Origin: UBA974 sp002292405
Lineage (GTDB): Bacteria > Bacteroidota > Bacteroidia > Flavobacteriales_D > Sanyastnellaceae
NCBI GenBank assembly: GCA_943842425.1
Contig: CALTBR010000001.1
Location: 124,001-188,000 of the forward strand
Reading direction: 5' to 3'
DNA length: 64,000 nt
Of the stretch, positions 16,283 through 25,279 are shown in pieces. The position numbers and the translations under genes are program-made. The notes below the pieces were generated by a model that made no database searches, was not told the DNA's origin, and saw nothing but the letters and a program-made list of their open reading frames with translations. Each line of letters begins with the position of its first letter. Position 1 is the stretch's first letter.

Positions 16283-16612
16283 AATGATATCAATACTTAA
16301 TTGTACTAACTTATGACGCAAAAAACTATTCTTTAGTTGCTTGAATAATAATTCTTGTGATGCTTCGTAGGATTTAACCCTAGCCTTTAATGCTCATTTG
16401 GTCCACTTCAATGATAGCTTACGCCATTTAGGGTCATATATACTGAGCTCGTAACAGGATTTACGCAAACATCGCTTCAACCCTTTTATACTAGTAATAA
16501 TAGTTTTTATTTCCGTTATTAACCCCTTATATTTCATCATATAAATTTGCAATACGACAAAGTGAGTTTTAAGATTTGCATCTTTGTATTAAATATTAAT
16601 AAATGAATTTAT
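16283..16612. other. 330-base divergent intergenic region
   Basis: No coding potential recognised. It separates the lysyl-oxidase-like gene from the coiled-coil protein gene. On the plus strand TAAATTTG at 16542-16549 (perfect -7 form, no TTG at the right distance) and CATCTTTG at 16579-16586 (7/8) are candidate promoter elements for the gene at 16613. I see no strong hairpin. Confidence 0.4.
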
Positions 16613-17473
16613 ATGAATCTCAGCTCTAAACAATCCCTAATTGCTATTGTGGTTTTAGCGGTAATTTGTCTTTTCCTAGGGATTCAGCTTTTTGTGGGAG
16701 GCGAAAAGTTTAAAGACTTGTCTGGTGATTATAGTCGGCTTGAAATGGATAAAGAACAAGTCGTTTTCGATTTAGAGAAGTTGAGGTTTTCTTATGATAC
16801 ATTGAATATTGAAAATTCTATGATGCTCGCAGAAATTTCTGCCCAACGAGATAAAATTGACGGCTTAATTACCAGTGTAAAAAATGGAAATTGGGAACTT
16901 GGAAAAGCTAAAAAGGAAGCTGCTACATTAAGGGTGATTATGAAGGGTTATATTGTAACCATCGACTCTATAAATCAACTCAATCAAGCGTTAACGGAAG
17001 AAAATACCGCTATGCGAGACCGAGTAAAAGAGGTACAAGTGATCAACGAAAAACTCGAAGAGCGCCAAGAAAATATGGAGGAGATTATTGAAGTTGGGAG
17101 GGTTCTTCAATGCACGGAAATAAACGTTGTGGGAATTCGAGTAACACAGACTGGAAGACAACGAGAGACGGCAAGAGCGGATAGAGTGGAGATGATTAAA
17201 GTTTGTTTTACACTTCTTGAAAACAAGATAGCAGAACCCGGGAACAAAGTCATAAACTTAAGAGTTACAGACTTAGAAGGCAATGTGTTATTGCCAAATA
17301 ATGATGGAGGTTATAGTGCTACAAGAAATATTGATTACTCTAATGATAGATTAGATGCTTGTGTGTTTTACTCTGTTGACATAGAAACCAACGCATTAAT
17401 TTCGGGAGAATACACTATTGAAATCTTAGAGCAAGAGGCGGTAATAGGATCAAGCATTTTGAATTTAAGGTGA
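16613..17473 (+). CDS. Membrane-anchored coiled-coil protein, Bacteroidota family
   Basis: The 286-residue protein has one N-terminal transmembrane helix (IAIVVLAVICLFLGIQLFV, residues 10-28), then a long heptad-like coiled coil (about 38-165), then a beta-rich C-terminal domain with VGIRVTQTGRQRETARADR, VCFTLLENKIAEPGNKVINLR and CVFYSV. I recognise this arrangement from many Bacteroidota genomes (short TM, coiled coil, conserved 'I-R-V-T-x-x-G' and 'C-F-T-L-x-x-N' blocks) but no function is known to me. Probably a periplasmic-facing, inner-membrane protein. It stands alone, with 102 bases before yraN. Confidence 0.7.
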   Translation: MNLSSKQSLIAIVVLAVICLFLGIQLFVGGEKFKDLSGDYSRLEMDKEQVVFDLEKLRFSYDTLNIENSMMLAEISAQRDKIDGLITSVKNGNWELGKAKKEAATLRVIMKGYIVTIDSINQLNQALTEENTAMRDRVKEVQVINEKLEERQENMEEIIEVGRVLQCTEINVVGIRVTQTGRQRETARADRVEMIKVCFTLLENKIAEPGNKVINLRVTDLEGNVLLPNNDGGYSATRNIDYSNDRLDACVFYSVDIETNALISGEYTIEILEQEAVIGSSILNLR

Positions 17474-17575
17474 GTTAATAACGATTTTGCTATCATTTCT
17501 TTCGTTTAAAAAGTTGTGACCTACAGATATAAAGTCTTTTAAAATCCTATCGAATCTACAGCGGACTTTTGGCTG

Positions 17576-17938
17576 ATGGATCAAACAACATTAGAAATTG
17601 GAAGCCTCGGTGAAGACCTTGCTCATAAATATCTGTCGTCATTGGGATATACAATCTTGGAGCGAAATTGGCGATGGCGTAAATGTGAAATTGACATCAT
17701 CGCAATCCACCGTGATAAAATTGTTTTTATTGAGGTGAAAACACGTGGTAGAAATCGGATAGAGCAGGGCGAGGATATTTCACATCGTCAGAGAAAAAGA
17801 ATCATCAATGCTGCTAATTCCTATTTATTAAAGAGGTGGAAGATTGATCTTGAATCTAGGTTTGACCTTGTGAGGGTTAGAAAAACAAATGGCGATTGGT
17901 GGGTAGAACACATTAGGGGTGCTTTCGAAGTTGTATAA
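17576..17938 (+). CDS. YraN/UPF0102 family nuclease-fold protein
   Basis: A 120-residue protein with the UPF0102 pattern: LGEDLAHKYL near the N-terminus, ILERNWRWRKCEIDIIA, then IVFIEVKTRG, i.e. the E-x(n)-D-x(n)-E-x-K signature of the PD-(D/E)XK restriction-endonuclease fold (residues about 40-62). The family is near-universal and often linked to DNA processing or uptake, but the biochemical role is unsettled. Length is normal. rluB begins 56 bases downstream, with its own -7 element in the gap. Confidence 0.92.
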   Translation: MDQTTLEIGSLGEDLAHKYLSSLGYTILERNWRWRKCEIDIIAIHRDKIVFIEVKTRGRNRIEQGEDISHRQRKRIINAANSYLLKRWKIDLESRFDLVRVRKTNGDWWVEHIRGAFEVV

Positions 17939-17965
17939 TTCTTAGAGGTATGAAACCGAGTGATG

Positions 17966-17973
17966 TATCTTTG
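17966..17973 (+). promoter_or_regulatory. -7 element upstream of rluB
   Basis: TATCTTTG is a perfect TAnnTTTG. It lies 21 bases before the ATG at 17995, which supports that start over the in-frame ATG at 17950, which would be upstream of the transcript. No TTG at standard -33 spacing. Confidence 0.5.
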
Positions 17974-17994
17974 CAACTCAATATTTATTGTAAG

Positions 17995-18984
17995 ATGAAA
18001 AAGTCAACAGGTTCAGGCCGCCGAGGAGGCGCCCGAAGAACCAAACCCGAGTCAAAGTCGTTTAGACCGAAGCATAAGCTCTCACAAAACAGCACTAACA
18101 ATTCTGAGTCAGATAAACCCAGCAATGCTGAAGAAAGTAAAGGGTATCCCAAATCTAAGTCTGGAGGAAAATATGGGGCGAAGGGGAAAACCATTCTTCA
18201 AACAAGAACCGGGAGTTACAGAGCCAATTTAAGGCGTAACAAGGTTGAAAAACGTCAACCATTACCAGATTCAAATGCTCCTATGAGACTTAACCGTTAT
18301 GTCTCTCAAGCTGGGATTTGCTCAAGAAGAGAAGCTGATGTATTAATCGCCGCTGGGGTTGTAAGTGTTAATGGTGACGTCATAACCCAGATGGGGTATA
18401 GGGTTAACCAAACTGACAAAGTTCAGGTTGAAGGAGATACAATTAAGGCCGAAGCTAAGAAGTATATTTTATTAAATAAACCTAAAAATTTCTTAGCAAC
18501 CGAAGAAGATCCACAAGGCAGAAGGACTGTGATGCAATTAATTCGTGGGGCTTGTAAGGAGAGGGTCGTGCCGATTGGAAGACTTGATAGAGACTCCACT
18601 GGGTTATTAATGTTCACGAACGATGGGGAGATGGCAAAAAGGCTCACTCATCCTAAAGTTGGTGTAAGAAATCTGTATCATGCTAGTTTTAAAGAAAAGG
18701 TGAGTCAAGGGGATTTAGATAAGATGCTAGAGGGGTTTGAATTAGATGGGAAATTCGTGAAGTTTAATAAAGCTAGTTTCGTGAAAAGCGACCCGAGAGA
18801 GGTTGGTGTGGAGATTCACTCTGGAAGAAATCGAATCGTTAAGAGAATTTTCGAACATTTTGGATATAAGGTTACAAAATTAGATCGAGTGATTTTTGCT
18901 TGTCTTACTAAGAAAAATATCCCACGTGGGCATTGGCGACACTTAACTGAGGAGGAGATGAATATACTAAGAATGACAACATAG
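17995..18984 (+). CDS. rluB: 23S rRNA pseudouridine synthase, RluB/RsuA family
   Basis: From the ATG at 17995: a disordered, Arg/Lys/Ser-rich N-terminal extension (1-96), an S4 RNA-binding domain (MRLNRYVSQAGICSRREAD, about 97-155), and the catalytic domain with GRLDRDSTGLLMFTNDGE, where the Asp of RLD is the nucleophile, and SGRNRIVKRIFEHFG. The protein isomerises a uridine in large-subunit rRNA; RluB rather than RluF/RsuA is the likely class but is not certain. Basic N-terminal extensions are usual for this enzyme in Bacteroidota. The glycosyltransferase gene starts 8 bases later. Confidence 0.88.
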   Translation: MKKSTGSGRRGGARRTKPESKSFRPKHKLSQNSTNNSESDKPSNAEESKGYPKSKSGGKYGAKGKTILQTRTGSYRANLRRNKVEKRQPLPDSNAPMRLNRYVSQAGICSRREADVLIAAGVVSVNGDVITQMGYRVNQTDKVQVEGDTIKAEAKKYILLNKPKNFLATEEDPQGRRTVMQLIRGACKERVVPIGRLDRDSTGLLMFTNDGEMAKRLTHPKVGVRNLYHASFKEKVSQGDLDKMLEGFELDGKFVKFNKASFVKSDPREVGVEIHSGRNRIVKRIFEHFGYKVTKLDRVIFACLTKKNIPRGHWRHLTEEEMNILRMTT

Positions 18985-18992
18985 GCGTATTA

Positions 18993-19718
18993 ATGAAGAT
19001 GTCCGATAGTTTAGTAATCATTCCAACTTACAACGAGAAAGAAAACGTTGTAAAAATGCTCGAAACAGTAATGTCTCTCGAGCCCCTTTTTAATGTTCTT
19101 GTCGTTGATGACGGAAGTCCTGATGGAACCGCTGACCTTGTCAAATCTGTGGCTACAAAATTTAATGGGCGAGTTTTCATCCTCGAACGTAATGGGAAGC
19201 AAGGATTAGGAACCGCATACATCGCTGGGTTTAAATGGGCGTTAAAAAAGGACTATGCGTATATTTTTGAAATGGATTGTGATTTTTCGCACAATCCTCA
19301 CGATTTAATCCGATTAAGAGAAGAGTGTGTTGGAGGCGCGGATGTGGTTGTCGGTTCAAGAAATGTAAAAGGCGGGGGGGTCGTAAACTGGCCTCTCGGT
19401 AGAAGGTTAATTAGTAGGGGCGCGTCTATCTATGTTAACTTGGTTTTGTGGCTTGGCGTGCGGGATAGCACTGCGGGATTTGTTGCTTATAAAAAGGATG
19501 TATTAGATGCTATAGATATCGATTCCGTTGAGTTTATAGGTTATGCGTTCCAAATAGAGATGAAGCTACGGGCAAAACGAAAGGGGTTTAATATTGTCGA
19601 GGTGCCTATTGTATTTCGCGACAGGGTTCTCGGGACATCTAAGATGAGTTTAAATATTTTTAATGAGGCCTTTTTCGGCGTTTTAAAAATGAAAATACGC
19701 TTGAAAAATGGCCACTAA
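18993..19718 (+). CDS. Polyprenol-phosphate mannosyltransferase-like GT2
   Basis: A 241-residue GT-A glycosyltransferase without the C-terminal membrane domain: VIIPTYNEKENV, the nucleotide-binding VVDDGSPDGTADLV (37-50), the metal-binding DCD in EMDCDFSHNP (95-97), and late motifs DSTAGFVAYKK and IVFRDRVLGTSKM. This matches the dolichol/polyprenol phosphate mannose synthase (DPM1) group, which charges a lipid carrier with a sugar on the cytosolic face. It sits between rluB and dihydroorotase; overlap of 11 bases with the latter indicates co-transcription. Confidence 0.88.
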   Translation: MKMSDSLVIIPTYNEKENVVKMLETVMSLEPLFNVLVVDDGSPDGTADLVKSVATKFNGRVFILERNGKQGLGTAYIAGFKWALKKDYAYIFEMDCDFSHNPHDLIRLREECVGGADVVVGSRNVKGGGVVNWPLGRRLISRGASIYVNLVLWLGVRDSTAGFVAYKKDVLDAIDIDSVEFIGYAFQIEMKLRAKRKGFNIVEVPIVFRDRVLGTSKMSLNIFNEAFFGVLKMKIRLKNGH

Positions 19719-21081
19719 AAAGACACTGTTTCGTGGAGCTCACGTTGTAAATGAAGGGAGGGTTGTTGTCGGAGATGTACTCGTGATTGGTGATCGTATT
19801 GCGAAAATTTTAGAGCGAAATAATGGCGAGGTTTTTAACTCCGTCGAAGTTGAAGATGCTGAACAAGTGGAGGCAAATGGGTTTTGGCTTATGCCTGGGT
19901 GTATCGATGATCAAGTGCATTTTAGGGAGCCTGGATTAACACATAAAGCAGAAATTAGAACTGAATCTGCGGCGGCGGCGGCGGGTGGTATTACTTCGTT
20001 TATGGAGATGCCTAACACCGTTCCTCAAGCATTAACTCAAAGATTACTTGAAGATAAATATGAGCGGGCCGATGAGGTTTCTGCTGTAAACTATAGCTTC
20101 TTTATGGGCGCCAGCAACGGCAATATCTCAGAAGTACTTAAAACAGATCCAGCAAGGGTGTGTGGGGTTAAGGTCTTTATGGGGTCCTCCACTGGAGATA
20201 TGCTTGTAGATGAGGAAAAGGTTTTAGAAGGAATTTTTAAAGAAAGCCCAACTCTTGTTGCTACACATTGTGAAGAAGAGTCAATAATTAGAGCCAACCA
20301 TGCAAAGGCTCGGGAAAGATGGGGCGAAAACGTTCCAATGGACCAACACCATCTTATTCGTAGTGCAGAGGCATGTTATAAAAGCTCTTCGAAAGCTGTT
20401 GAGTTGGCTTCTCGATTAGGTACTCGCCTTCATGTTCTACACATTTCGACAGCAAAAGAGTTGAATCTATTTGATGGTTCTAAGCCTCTCTCTGAAAAGC
20501 GAATTACTGCGGAGGCGTGCATACACCACATTTGGTTTACCGATGCAGATTATTCTCAAAAAGGCACATATATTAAATGGAATCCTGCGGTTAAAACTCT
20601 TGAAGATCGGGAGGCAATAAGAGCCGCTCTTTTAGATGGGCGAATAGATGTTATAGCTACAGATCATGCTCCGCACAGTATAGAAGAAAAAAACGGGAAG
20701 TATTTTTCTGCTCCTTCAGGAGGGCCTCTAGTACAGCATGGTTTACCAGCAATGTTAGACCTCGTTCACAAAGGTAAAATAACTGTTGAAAGGGTGGTTG
20801 AACTGATGTCACATCGTGTCGCAGAGTGTTTTAATCTTTCAGAAAGAGGTTATATACGAGAAGGGTACAAAGCTGATTTGGTACTTGTTAACCCTGATGC
20901 TGAATGGACGGTTACGGGAGAAAATATTATGTATAAGTGCGGTTGGTCTCCTTTTACTGGACATAAGTTCAAATCTCATGTTGTAGGTACATGGGTTAAC
21001 GGAGTTAGGGTTTGGGATGGGGTGAATATCTTAACTAAGAATGGCAATCATGCCGGTGAGCGCCTCCAATTTAATCGGTAA
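19708..21081 (+). CDS. pyrC: Dihydroorotase, Bacteroidota type
   Basis: Pyrimidine biosynthesis amidohydrolase (457 residues). Seen: IDDQVHFREPGLTHK (66-80), MEMPNT, GVKVFMGSSTG with the candidate carbamylated Lys155, ATHCEEE, LHVLHIST and ATDHAPH. In most dihydroorotases the first metal motif is DxHxHxR; here the first His is Gln69 (DQVHF), leaving H71. All other ligands are present. From memory DDQVHFREPG is the normal form in Bacteroidota, so this is a lineage trait, not a mutation. Overlaps the glycosyltransferase gene by 11 bases; DUF4296 follows after 5 bases. Confidence 0.93.
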   Translation: MATKKTLFRGAHVVNEGRVVVGDVLVIGDRIAKILERNNGEVFNSVEVEDAEQVEANGFWLMPGCIDDQVHFREPGLTHKAEIRTESAAAAAGGITSFMEMPNTVPQALTQRLLEDKYERADEVSAVNYSFFMGASNGNISEVLKTDPARVCGVKVFMGSSTGDMLVDEEKVLEGIFKESPTLVATHCEEESIIRANHAKARERWGENVPMDQHHLIRSAEACYKSSSKAVELASRLGTRLHVLHISTAKELNLFDGSKPLSEKRITAEACIHHIWFTDADYSQKGTYIKWNPAVKTLEDREAIRAALLDGRIDVIATDHAPHSIEEKNGKYFSAPSGGPLVQHGLPAMLDLVHKGKITVERVVELMSHRVAECFNLSERGYIREGYKADLVLVNPDAEWTVTGENIMYKCGWSPFTGHKFKSHVVGTWVNGVRVWDGVNILTKNGNHAGERLQFNR

Positions 21082-21086
21082 GCCAA

Positions 21087-21455
21087 ATGATCAAGGTTAA
21101 ATGCACTTCTATTTTACTGCTGTTACTTGTTATAGGTACAGGAGGTTGTGCAAATGACATTCGGGATAGAGTTGATGTGGTTGCTCCAGAAGGGGTGTTA
21201 GAAAAAAACGAGTTTGTAAATGTTCTCGCAGACATTCAGCTGATCGAAGCTGCTTCAAAAAACCGAGTTTGGAGAAACGATGATGTCGAAAAAAGATTAG
21301 GCGATGCGTACAACGAAGTCTTCAGTAAACACGATATAACTGAACGTCAGTTTAAGGCCAGTCATCGCTGGTGGTGGAATCACCCCGTTGCTATGAAGGG
21401 CGTTCTATTAGAAGTAACAGAAAAAATTACTCAGCTAGAAATTGAGGCGAGGTAG
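21087..21455 (+). CDS. DUF4296 lipoprotein
   Basis: A 122-residue predicted lipoprotein: hydrophobic leader ILLLLLVIGTGGC with a weak lipobox, then a helical domain: LEKNEFVNVLADIQLIEAAS, DAYNEVFSKHDITERQF, SHRWWWNHP. That set (P-x-L-I-D-x-x-x-F-x-x-V-L-x-D-I-x-L at the start and Y-x-x-V-F-x-K-H-x-x-T-x-x-x-F-x-x-S) matches DUF4296, a Bacteroidota family often downstream of dihydroorotase and a DPM-type glycosyltransferase, as here. Function unknown. Its 3' end overlaps the convergent SDR gene by 25 bases. Confidence 0.82.
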   Translation: MIKVKCTSILLLLLVIGTGGCANDIRDRVDVVAPEGVLEKNEFVNVLADIQLIEAASKNRVWRNDDVEKRLGDAYNEVFSKHDITERQFKASHRWWWNHPVAMKGVLLEVTEKITQLEIEAR

Positions 21456-22444
21456 CTTTCTGCTGTTCTTGAAATGGCCTTGTTGACCGGTTCATATTCC
21501 CATTTAACACCTTCTAAAGCCAGTACTCGTTCAATTTTTGAGCCGTCATACACAATCATTGTCCGCGACATTTTAAGGCTGGATTTTGTGGCTAGGGCTC
21601 TCTTGCCTGTAAGTTTTTCAATAAGCCAAAACGCCCTCCACGCAAAAGAAGACATCCATGGTTTAACAGCCCGAAATGGAGGCTTAACGTTTAATGCTAT
21701 CGCTATTTCACACATTAAACTTTTGTAACTGCGGTTTTCTGAATTCAGAAGGACTCTTTCGCCTCTAACATTGTTGTCTGCAAGTAAAACACAGGCTTTT
21801 GCAACATCGCTTGAAGAAACATAACCGCTTGAACCTGTAGGGTAAAACGAAAGACCTGCGTGAATTTGGGGGAAAAGCTCTGCTGAGCTCCTTGTAAAAT
21901 CACCCGCGCCAATGATGATGGAGGGATTTACAACCGCAACGCTCAACCCTTCCTCTTGTCCACGCCAAACCTCAAGTTCCGCAAGATATTTACTCCTCGA
22001 ATACGCGGTTTCTCCTACCCCATCTTCAAAAGGAGTTTCTTCATCAACAATTTTGTTTTCTTGCCTCCCTAAAGCCGCAACGGAACTAACATACACAAGG
22101 GTTTTTACATCCTTATGAAGCATCGCGTTTACAATGTTTTTTGTGCCTTCAACATTCGTCATTAAAAGCGAAGCTTCGTCTAACGGGTGAAAAGAAACCA
22201 AAGCTGCAACATGAAATACTCTTGTGCAGCCTTTCAGTGAAGATTCTAACGACTGGCTGTCGTTTAATTCGCCTTCCACCCATGTTAATCTATCTAAAGA
22301 AAGGCTTCTTGATGTTATTAGATTCTCTACGGAAGTAACATCTGAATTATTTCTGTAAAGCGCCTTCACTGTATGGCCTGCTGAGATTAGTTGAGAAACC
22401 AATTCTCTTCCTACAATACCTGTTGCGCCGGTGATGAAATCCAT
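21431..22444 (-). CDS. NAD(P)-dependent epimerase/dehydratase (extended SDR)
   Basis: The 337-residue protein has the extended-SDR Rossmann motif FITGATGIVGRELV (3-16), HVAALVSF, VYVSSVAALG with the catalytic Ser, and YSRSK with the catalytic Tyr/Lys. Substrate recognition regions do not identify a specific enzyme; relatives include dihydroflavonol-4-reductase-like and nucleoside-sugar epimerases, and lipid/isoprenoid reductases. No signal peptide; cytosolic. It is a single gene, convergent with DUF4296 and divergent from uvrC (40-base gap). Confidence 0.88.
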   Translation of the reverse strand: MDFITGATGIVGRELVSQLISAGHTVKALYRNNSDVTSVENLITSRSLSLDRLTWVEGELNDSQSLESSLKGCTRVFHVAALVSFHPLDEASLLMTNVEGTKNIVNAMLHKDVKTLVYVSSVAALGRQENKIVDEETPFEDGVGETAYSRSKYLAELEVWRGQEEGLSVAVVNPSIIIGAGDFTRSSAELFPQIHAGLSFYPTGSSGYVSSSDVAKACVLLADNNVRGERVLLNSENRSYKSLMCEIAIALNVKPPFRAVKPWMSSFAWRAFWLIEKLTGKRALATKSSLKMSRTMIVYDGSKIERVLALEGVKWEYEPVNKAISRTAESYLASISS

Positions 22445-22484
22445 GGCGGTAAAGGTAGTTATCTTTGAAGTTGATTTGGTTTAA

Positions 22485-24299
22485 ATGAAGCCCCTAGAAC
22501 ACATACAAAATATTCTTGCGAGGCTGCCTAACGAGCCAGGTATTTATAAGCATTTTGATGCTGAAGGGACCATTATATACGTGGGAAAGGCGAAGAATTT
22601 GAAAAAACGAGTGAGCAGTTATTTCAACCGCAAGAATTATGAAAACGGAAAGACGCGGCTGTTGGTTAGGAAGATTGCAGATATTCAGTGGATTGTTACG
22701 CCTACAGAGCAAGACGCTCTACTGCTTGAAAACAATCTCATAAAAGAGCACTGGCCGGTCTATAATATCCTCTTGAAAGACGATAAAACATTTCCGTATA
22801 TTGTGATTAAGAAGGAGCGATTCCCGAGGGTCTTTTCTACGCGAAGTGTGATGAATGATGGGGGAGAGTATTTTGGTCCGTTTACGAGTATTCGGAGTAT
22901 GAGGACGGTGTTAGACTTGTGCCAGAAACTTTATCCGATAAGATCCTGTTCCCTTTCGCTAACTGAGAAAAACATTGCTGGAGGTAAATTTCGTGTATGC
23001 CTAGAATATCATGTAGGAAATTGCTTGGGGCCTTGCGTGGGAAACCAAGCTGAAGATGATTACGACCTCAGCATCCAATCTATAAGACATGTATTGAAAG
23101 GAAACTTAAGTGTTGTCCGCAAAGTTTTAAAGTCTCAAATGAATTTAGCTGTGAAAGACCTCGCTTTTGAAAAGGCAGAAGGAATTAAGTCAAAGCTCAA
23201 TTCGTTGGATAAGTATCAAGCAAAAAGTACTGTTGTACACCCTAAAATTGATGGGGTAGATGTCTTTACAATCGTTGGGGATGATAGTTTTGCTTACGTA
23301 AACTGTTTGCTCATTGTGTCTGGCGCAATTATTCGCGGGTCTAGTTTTGAAGTTAAGCGTAAGTTGGGCCAAACCAATGCCGAGATATTGGAGGCATCTA
23401 TTCCACTTATCCGAGAGAAATTCAACAGTACTAGTCGGAAAATTTTTACATCTATTCTGGTGAATGTGGCTTTAGGTAATGTGACTTTTTCTATTCCCTT
23501 AAAAGGAGATAAAAAGAGACTCGTTGAAATGTCTGAGCAAAATGCTAGGCTTTACATGAAAGATCGACAAAGACATCAAGAACAAATCGACCCTGAAGCA
23601 GCATTAGAAAGGCTTATGGCTACCATGAAATCTGATTTACGGCTTAAGAGTCAGCCGAGACATATTGAGTGTTTTGACAACTCGAATTTGCAAGGAACCA
23701 ATCCTACTTCTGCTTGTGTCGTGTTTCGAAATGGAAAGCCTTCAAAACGAGATTATAGACATTTTAATATTAAAACCGTTGAAGGGCCTGATGATTTTGC
23801 CAGTATGAAAGAAGCGGTGTACAGACGTTATGACAGGTTGTACAAGGAGTCTGGTGAAGAGGGGCTGCCCCAACTTATAATAATAGATGGAGGCAAGGGC
23901 CAGGTAAGTCATGCCATGGAAGCTGTCGAAGAACTTCATTTAAGAGGGAAAGTTGCGGTTGTTGGAATCGCTAAAAGATTAGAGGAGTTGTTTTTTCCTG
24001 GGGATTCCTTGCCTATTTATCTCGATAAGAGGTCGCCCACGCTAAAGGTGATTCAAAATATGAGAAATGAAGCACATCGGTTTTCATTAACCCATCATCG
24101 AAAAAAGAGAAGCCAATCATCTACCGCATCTATATTGGACAATATCCCGGGTGTAGGTGAGGCTACCAAAAGAAAGTTGCTGATCGAATTTGGGTCTGTT
24201 TCGAAAATTAAAAATGCCAGTTTAGAAGATTTAAAAACTGTTTGTAGTGGTCGCGTTTCACAACAAATAATTTCCTTTTTTAAAGAAAACAAGAGTTAA
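22485..24299 (+). CDS. uvrC: Excinuclease ABC subunit C
   Basis: Nucleotide excision repair endonuclease making the 3' and 5' incisions with UvrB. Seen: the GIY-YIG nuclease domain (GIYKHFD... TIIYVGKAKNLKKRV, about 18-45 and on to 95), CLEYHVGNCLGPCVG, a UVR segment around 200-235, the RNase H-like domain with CFDNSNLQGT and IIDGGKGQ, and the C-terminal helix-hairpin-helix (LDNIPGVGEATKRKLLIEFG). Length (604) is normal. Ends with a 4-base overlap against the convergent nitronate monooxygenase gene. Confidence 0.97.
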   Translation: MKPLEHIQNILARLPNEPGIYKHFDAEGTIIYVGKAKNLKKRVSSYFNRKNYENGKTRLLVRKIADIQWIVTPTEQDALLLENNLIKEHWPVYNILLKDDKTFPYIVIKKERFPRVFSTRSVMNDGGEYFGPFTSIRSMRTVLDLCQKLYPIRSCSLSLTEKNIAGGKFRVCLEYHVGNCLGPCVGNQAEDDYDLSIQSIRHVLKGNLSVVRKVLKSQMNLAVKDLAFEKAEGIKSKLNSLDKYQAKSTVVHPKIDGVDVFTIVGDDSFAYVNCLLIVSGAIIRGSSFEVKRKLGQTNAEILEASIPLIREKFNSTSRKIFTSILVNVALGNVTFSIPLKGDKKRLVEMSEQNARLYMKDRQRHQEQIDPEAALERLMATMKSDLRLKSQPRHIECFDNSNLQGTNPTSACVVFRNGKPSKRDYRHFNIKTVEGPDDFASMKEAVYRRYDRLYKESGEEGLPQLIIIDGGKGQVSHAMEAVEELHLRGKVAVVGIAKRLEELFFPGDSLPIYLDKRSPTLKVIQNMRNEAHRFSLTHHRKKRSQSSTASILDNIPGVGEATKRKLLIEFGSVSKIKNASLEDLKTVCSGRVSQQIISFFKENKS

Positions 24300-25267
24300 A
24301 ATTTAAATCGCGGCCCCAATTTATTCCCTCCTGCTTTTCTATATGACTGGACGATGTCTGAAATTATTTCTGAAGCTGGGAGAATGTTTTTAAGAAGGGC
24401 AGACACTTGGCCTATTTCTAACTCCCCTTTTTCGAGATTTCCCTCAAACATTCCCTTTTTTGCCTTTCCTTTTCCTAAAATTTCAGATAATTGCTCAGGA
24501 GTAGCACCGTTCTCTTTGGCTTTAGAAAGCTCCCTAAATAAATCATTGTGCAGCATTCTAACAGGTGTTAGCTCTTTAAGGGTCAACGTTGTATCTCCCT
24601 CGCCAGATGCTACAACCGCCTTTTTAAAAGCGATGTGGGCAGATGACTCTTCACTGGCGACAAACCTTGAACCAAGTTGAGCCCCTTCAGCTCCTAATAT
24701 CATAGAGGCAAGAACTGACTTTCCGTCCGAGATACCACCAGCGGCAATCACAGGGATTGAACAAGCATTTGCAACAGAGGGGATCAGGCACATGGTTGTT
24801 GTTTCCTCACGTCCATTGTGTCCTCCAGCTTCAAAGCCTTCAGCTACAACAGCATCGACGCCAGCAGCTTCTGATTTTAAAGCGAATTTCACGCTGCTCA
24901 CTACATGAACAACGGTAATTCCATGAGATTTTAATTTTGATGTAAATAAGTTGGGGCTCCCTGCGCTAGTGAAAACAATGGGGACTTCAAGGTCAATTAC
25001 GGTTTGTATATGCTCTTGAACTGAGGGATAAAGAAGGGGGATATTTACAGCAAAAGGAAGAGAGGTTGCTTCTTTGCATTTCTTGATTTGATCTCTCAAA
25101 ATTTCAGGGTACATACTGCCTGACCCTATAATCCCCAATCCTCCAGCATGACTAACTGCACTTGCGAGTTCCCACCCTGCACACCAAACCATTCCACCCT
25201 GAATGATAGGGTACTTTATAGAAAAGAGATCACAAACTCGGTTCTTTATGTTTTCAGGAGCTGACAT
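24296..25267 (-). CDS. Nitronate monooxygenase / FMN-dependent TIM-barrel enzyme
   Basis: A 323-residue NMO/FabK-like flavoprotein: FSIKYPIIQGGMVWCAGWEL at the N-terminus, GGLGIIGSGSM, VVAEGFEAGGHNG (the phosphate-binding/active-site His segment), VIAAGGISDGKSV and GAEGAQLGSRF. The family includes nitronate monooxygenases and enoyl-ACP reductase FabK; motif content cannot separate them here, but NMO is the common annotation. Last gene of the slyD-thiL-AsnB-like-NMO operon, 12 bases after the asparagine-synthetase-like gene. Confidence 0.85.
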   Translation of the reverse strand: MSAPENIKNRVCDLFSIKYPIIQGGMVWCAGWELASAVSHAGGLGIIGSGSMYPEILRDQIKKCKEATSLPFAVNIPLLYPSVQEHIQTVIDLEVPIVFTSAGSPNLFTSKLKSHGITVVHVVSSVKFALKSEAAGVDAVVAEGFEAGGHNGREETTTMCLIPSVANACSIPVIAAGGISDGKSVLASMILGAEGAQLGSRFVASEESSAHIAFKKAVVASGEGDTTLTLKELTPVRMLHNDLFRELSKAKENGATPEQLSEILGKGKAKKGMFEGNLEKGELEIGQVSALLKNILPASEIISDIVQSYRKAGGNKLGPRFKF

Positions 25268-25279
25268 ATTTGAAGTTGT

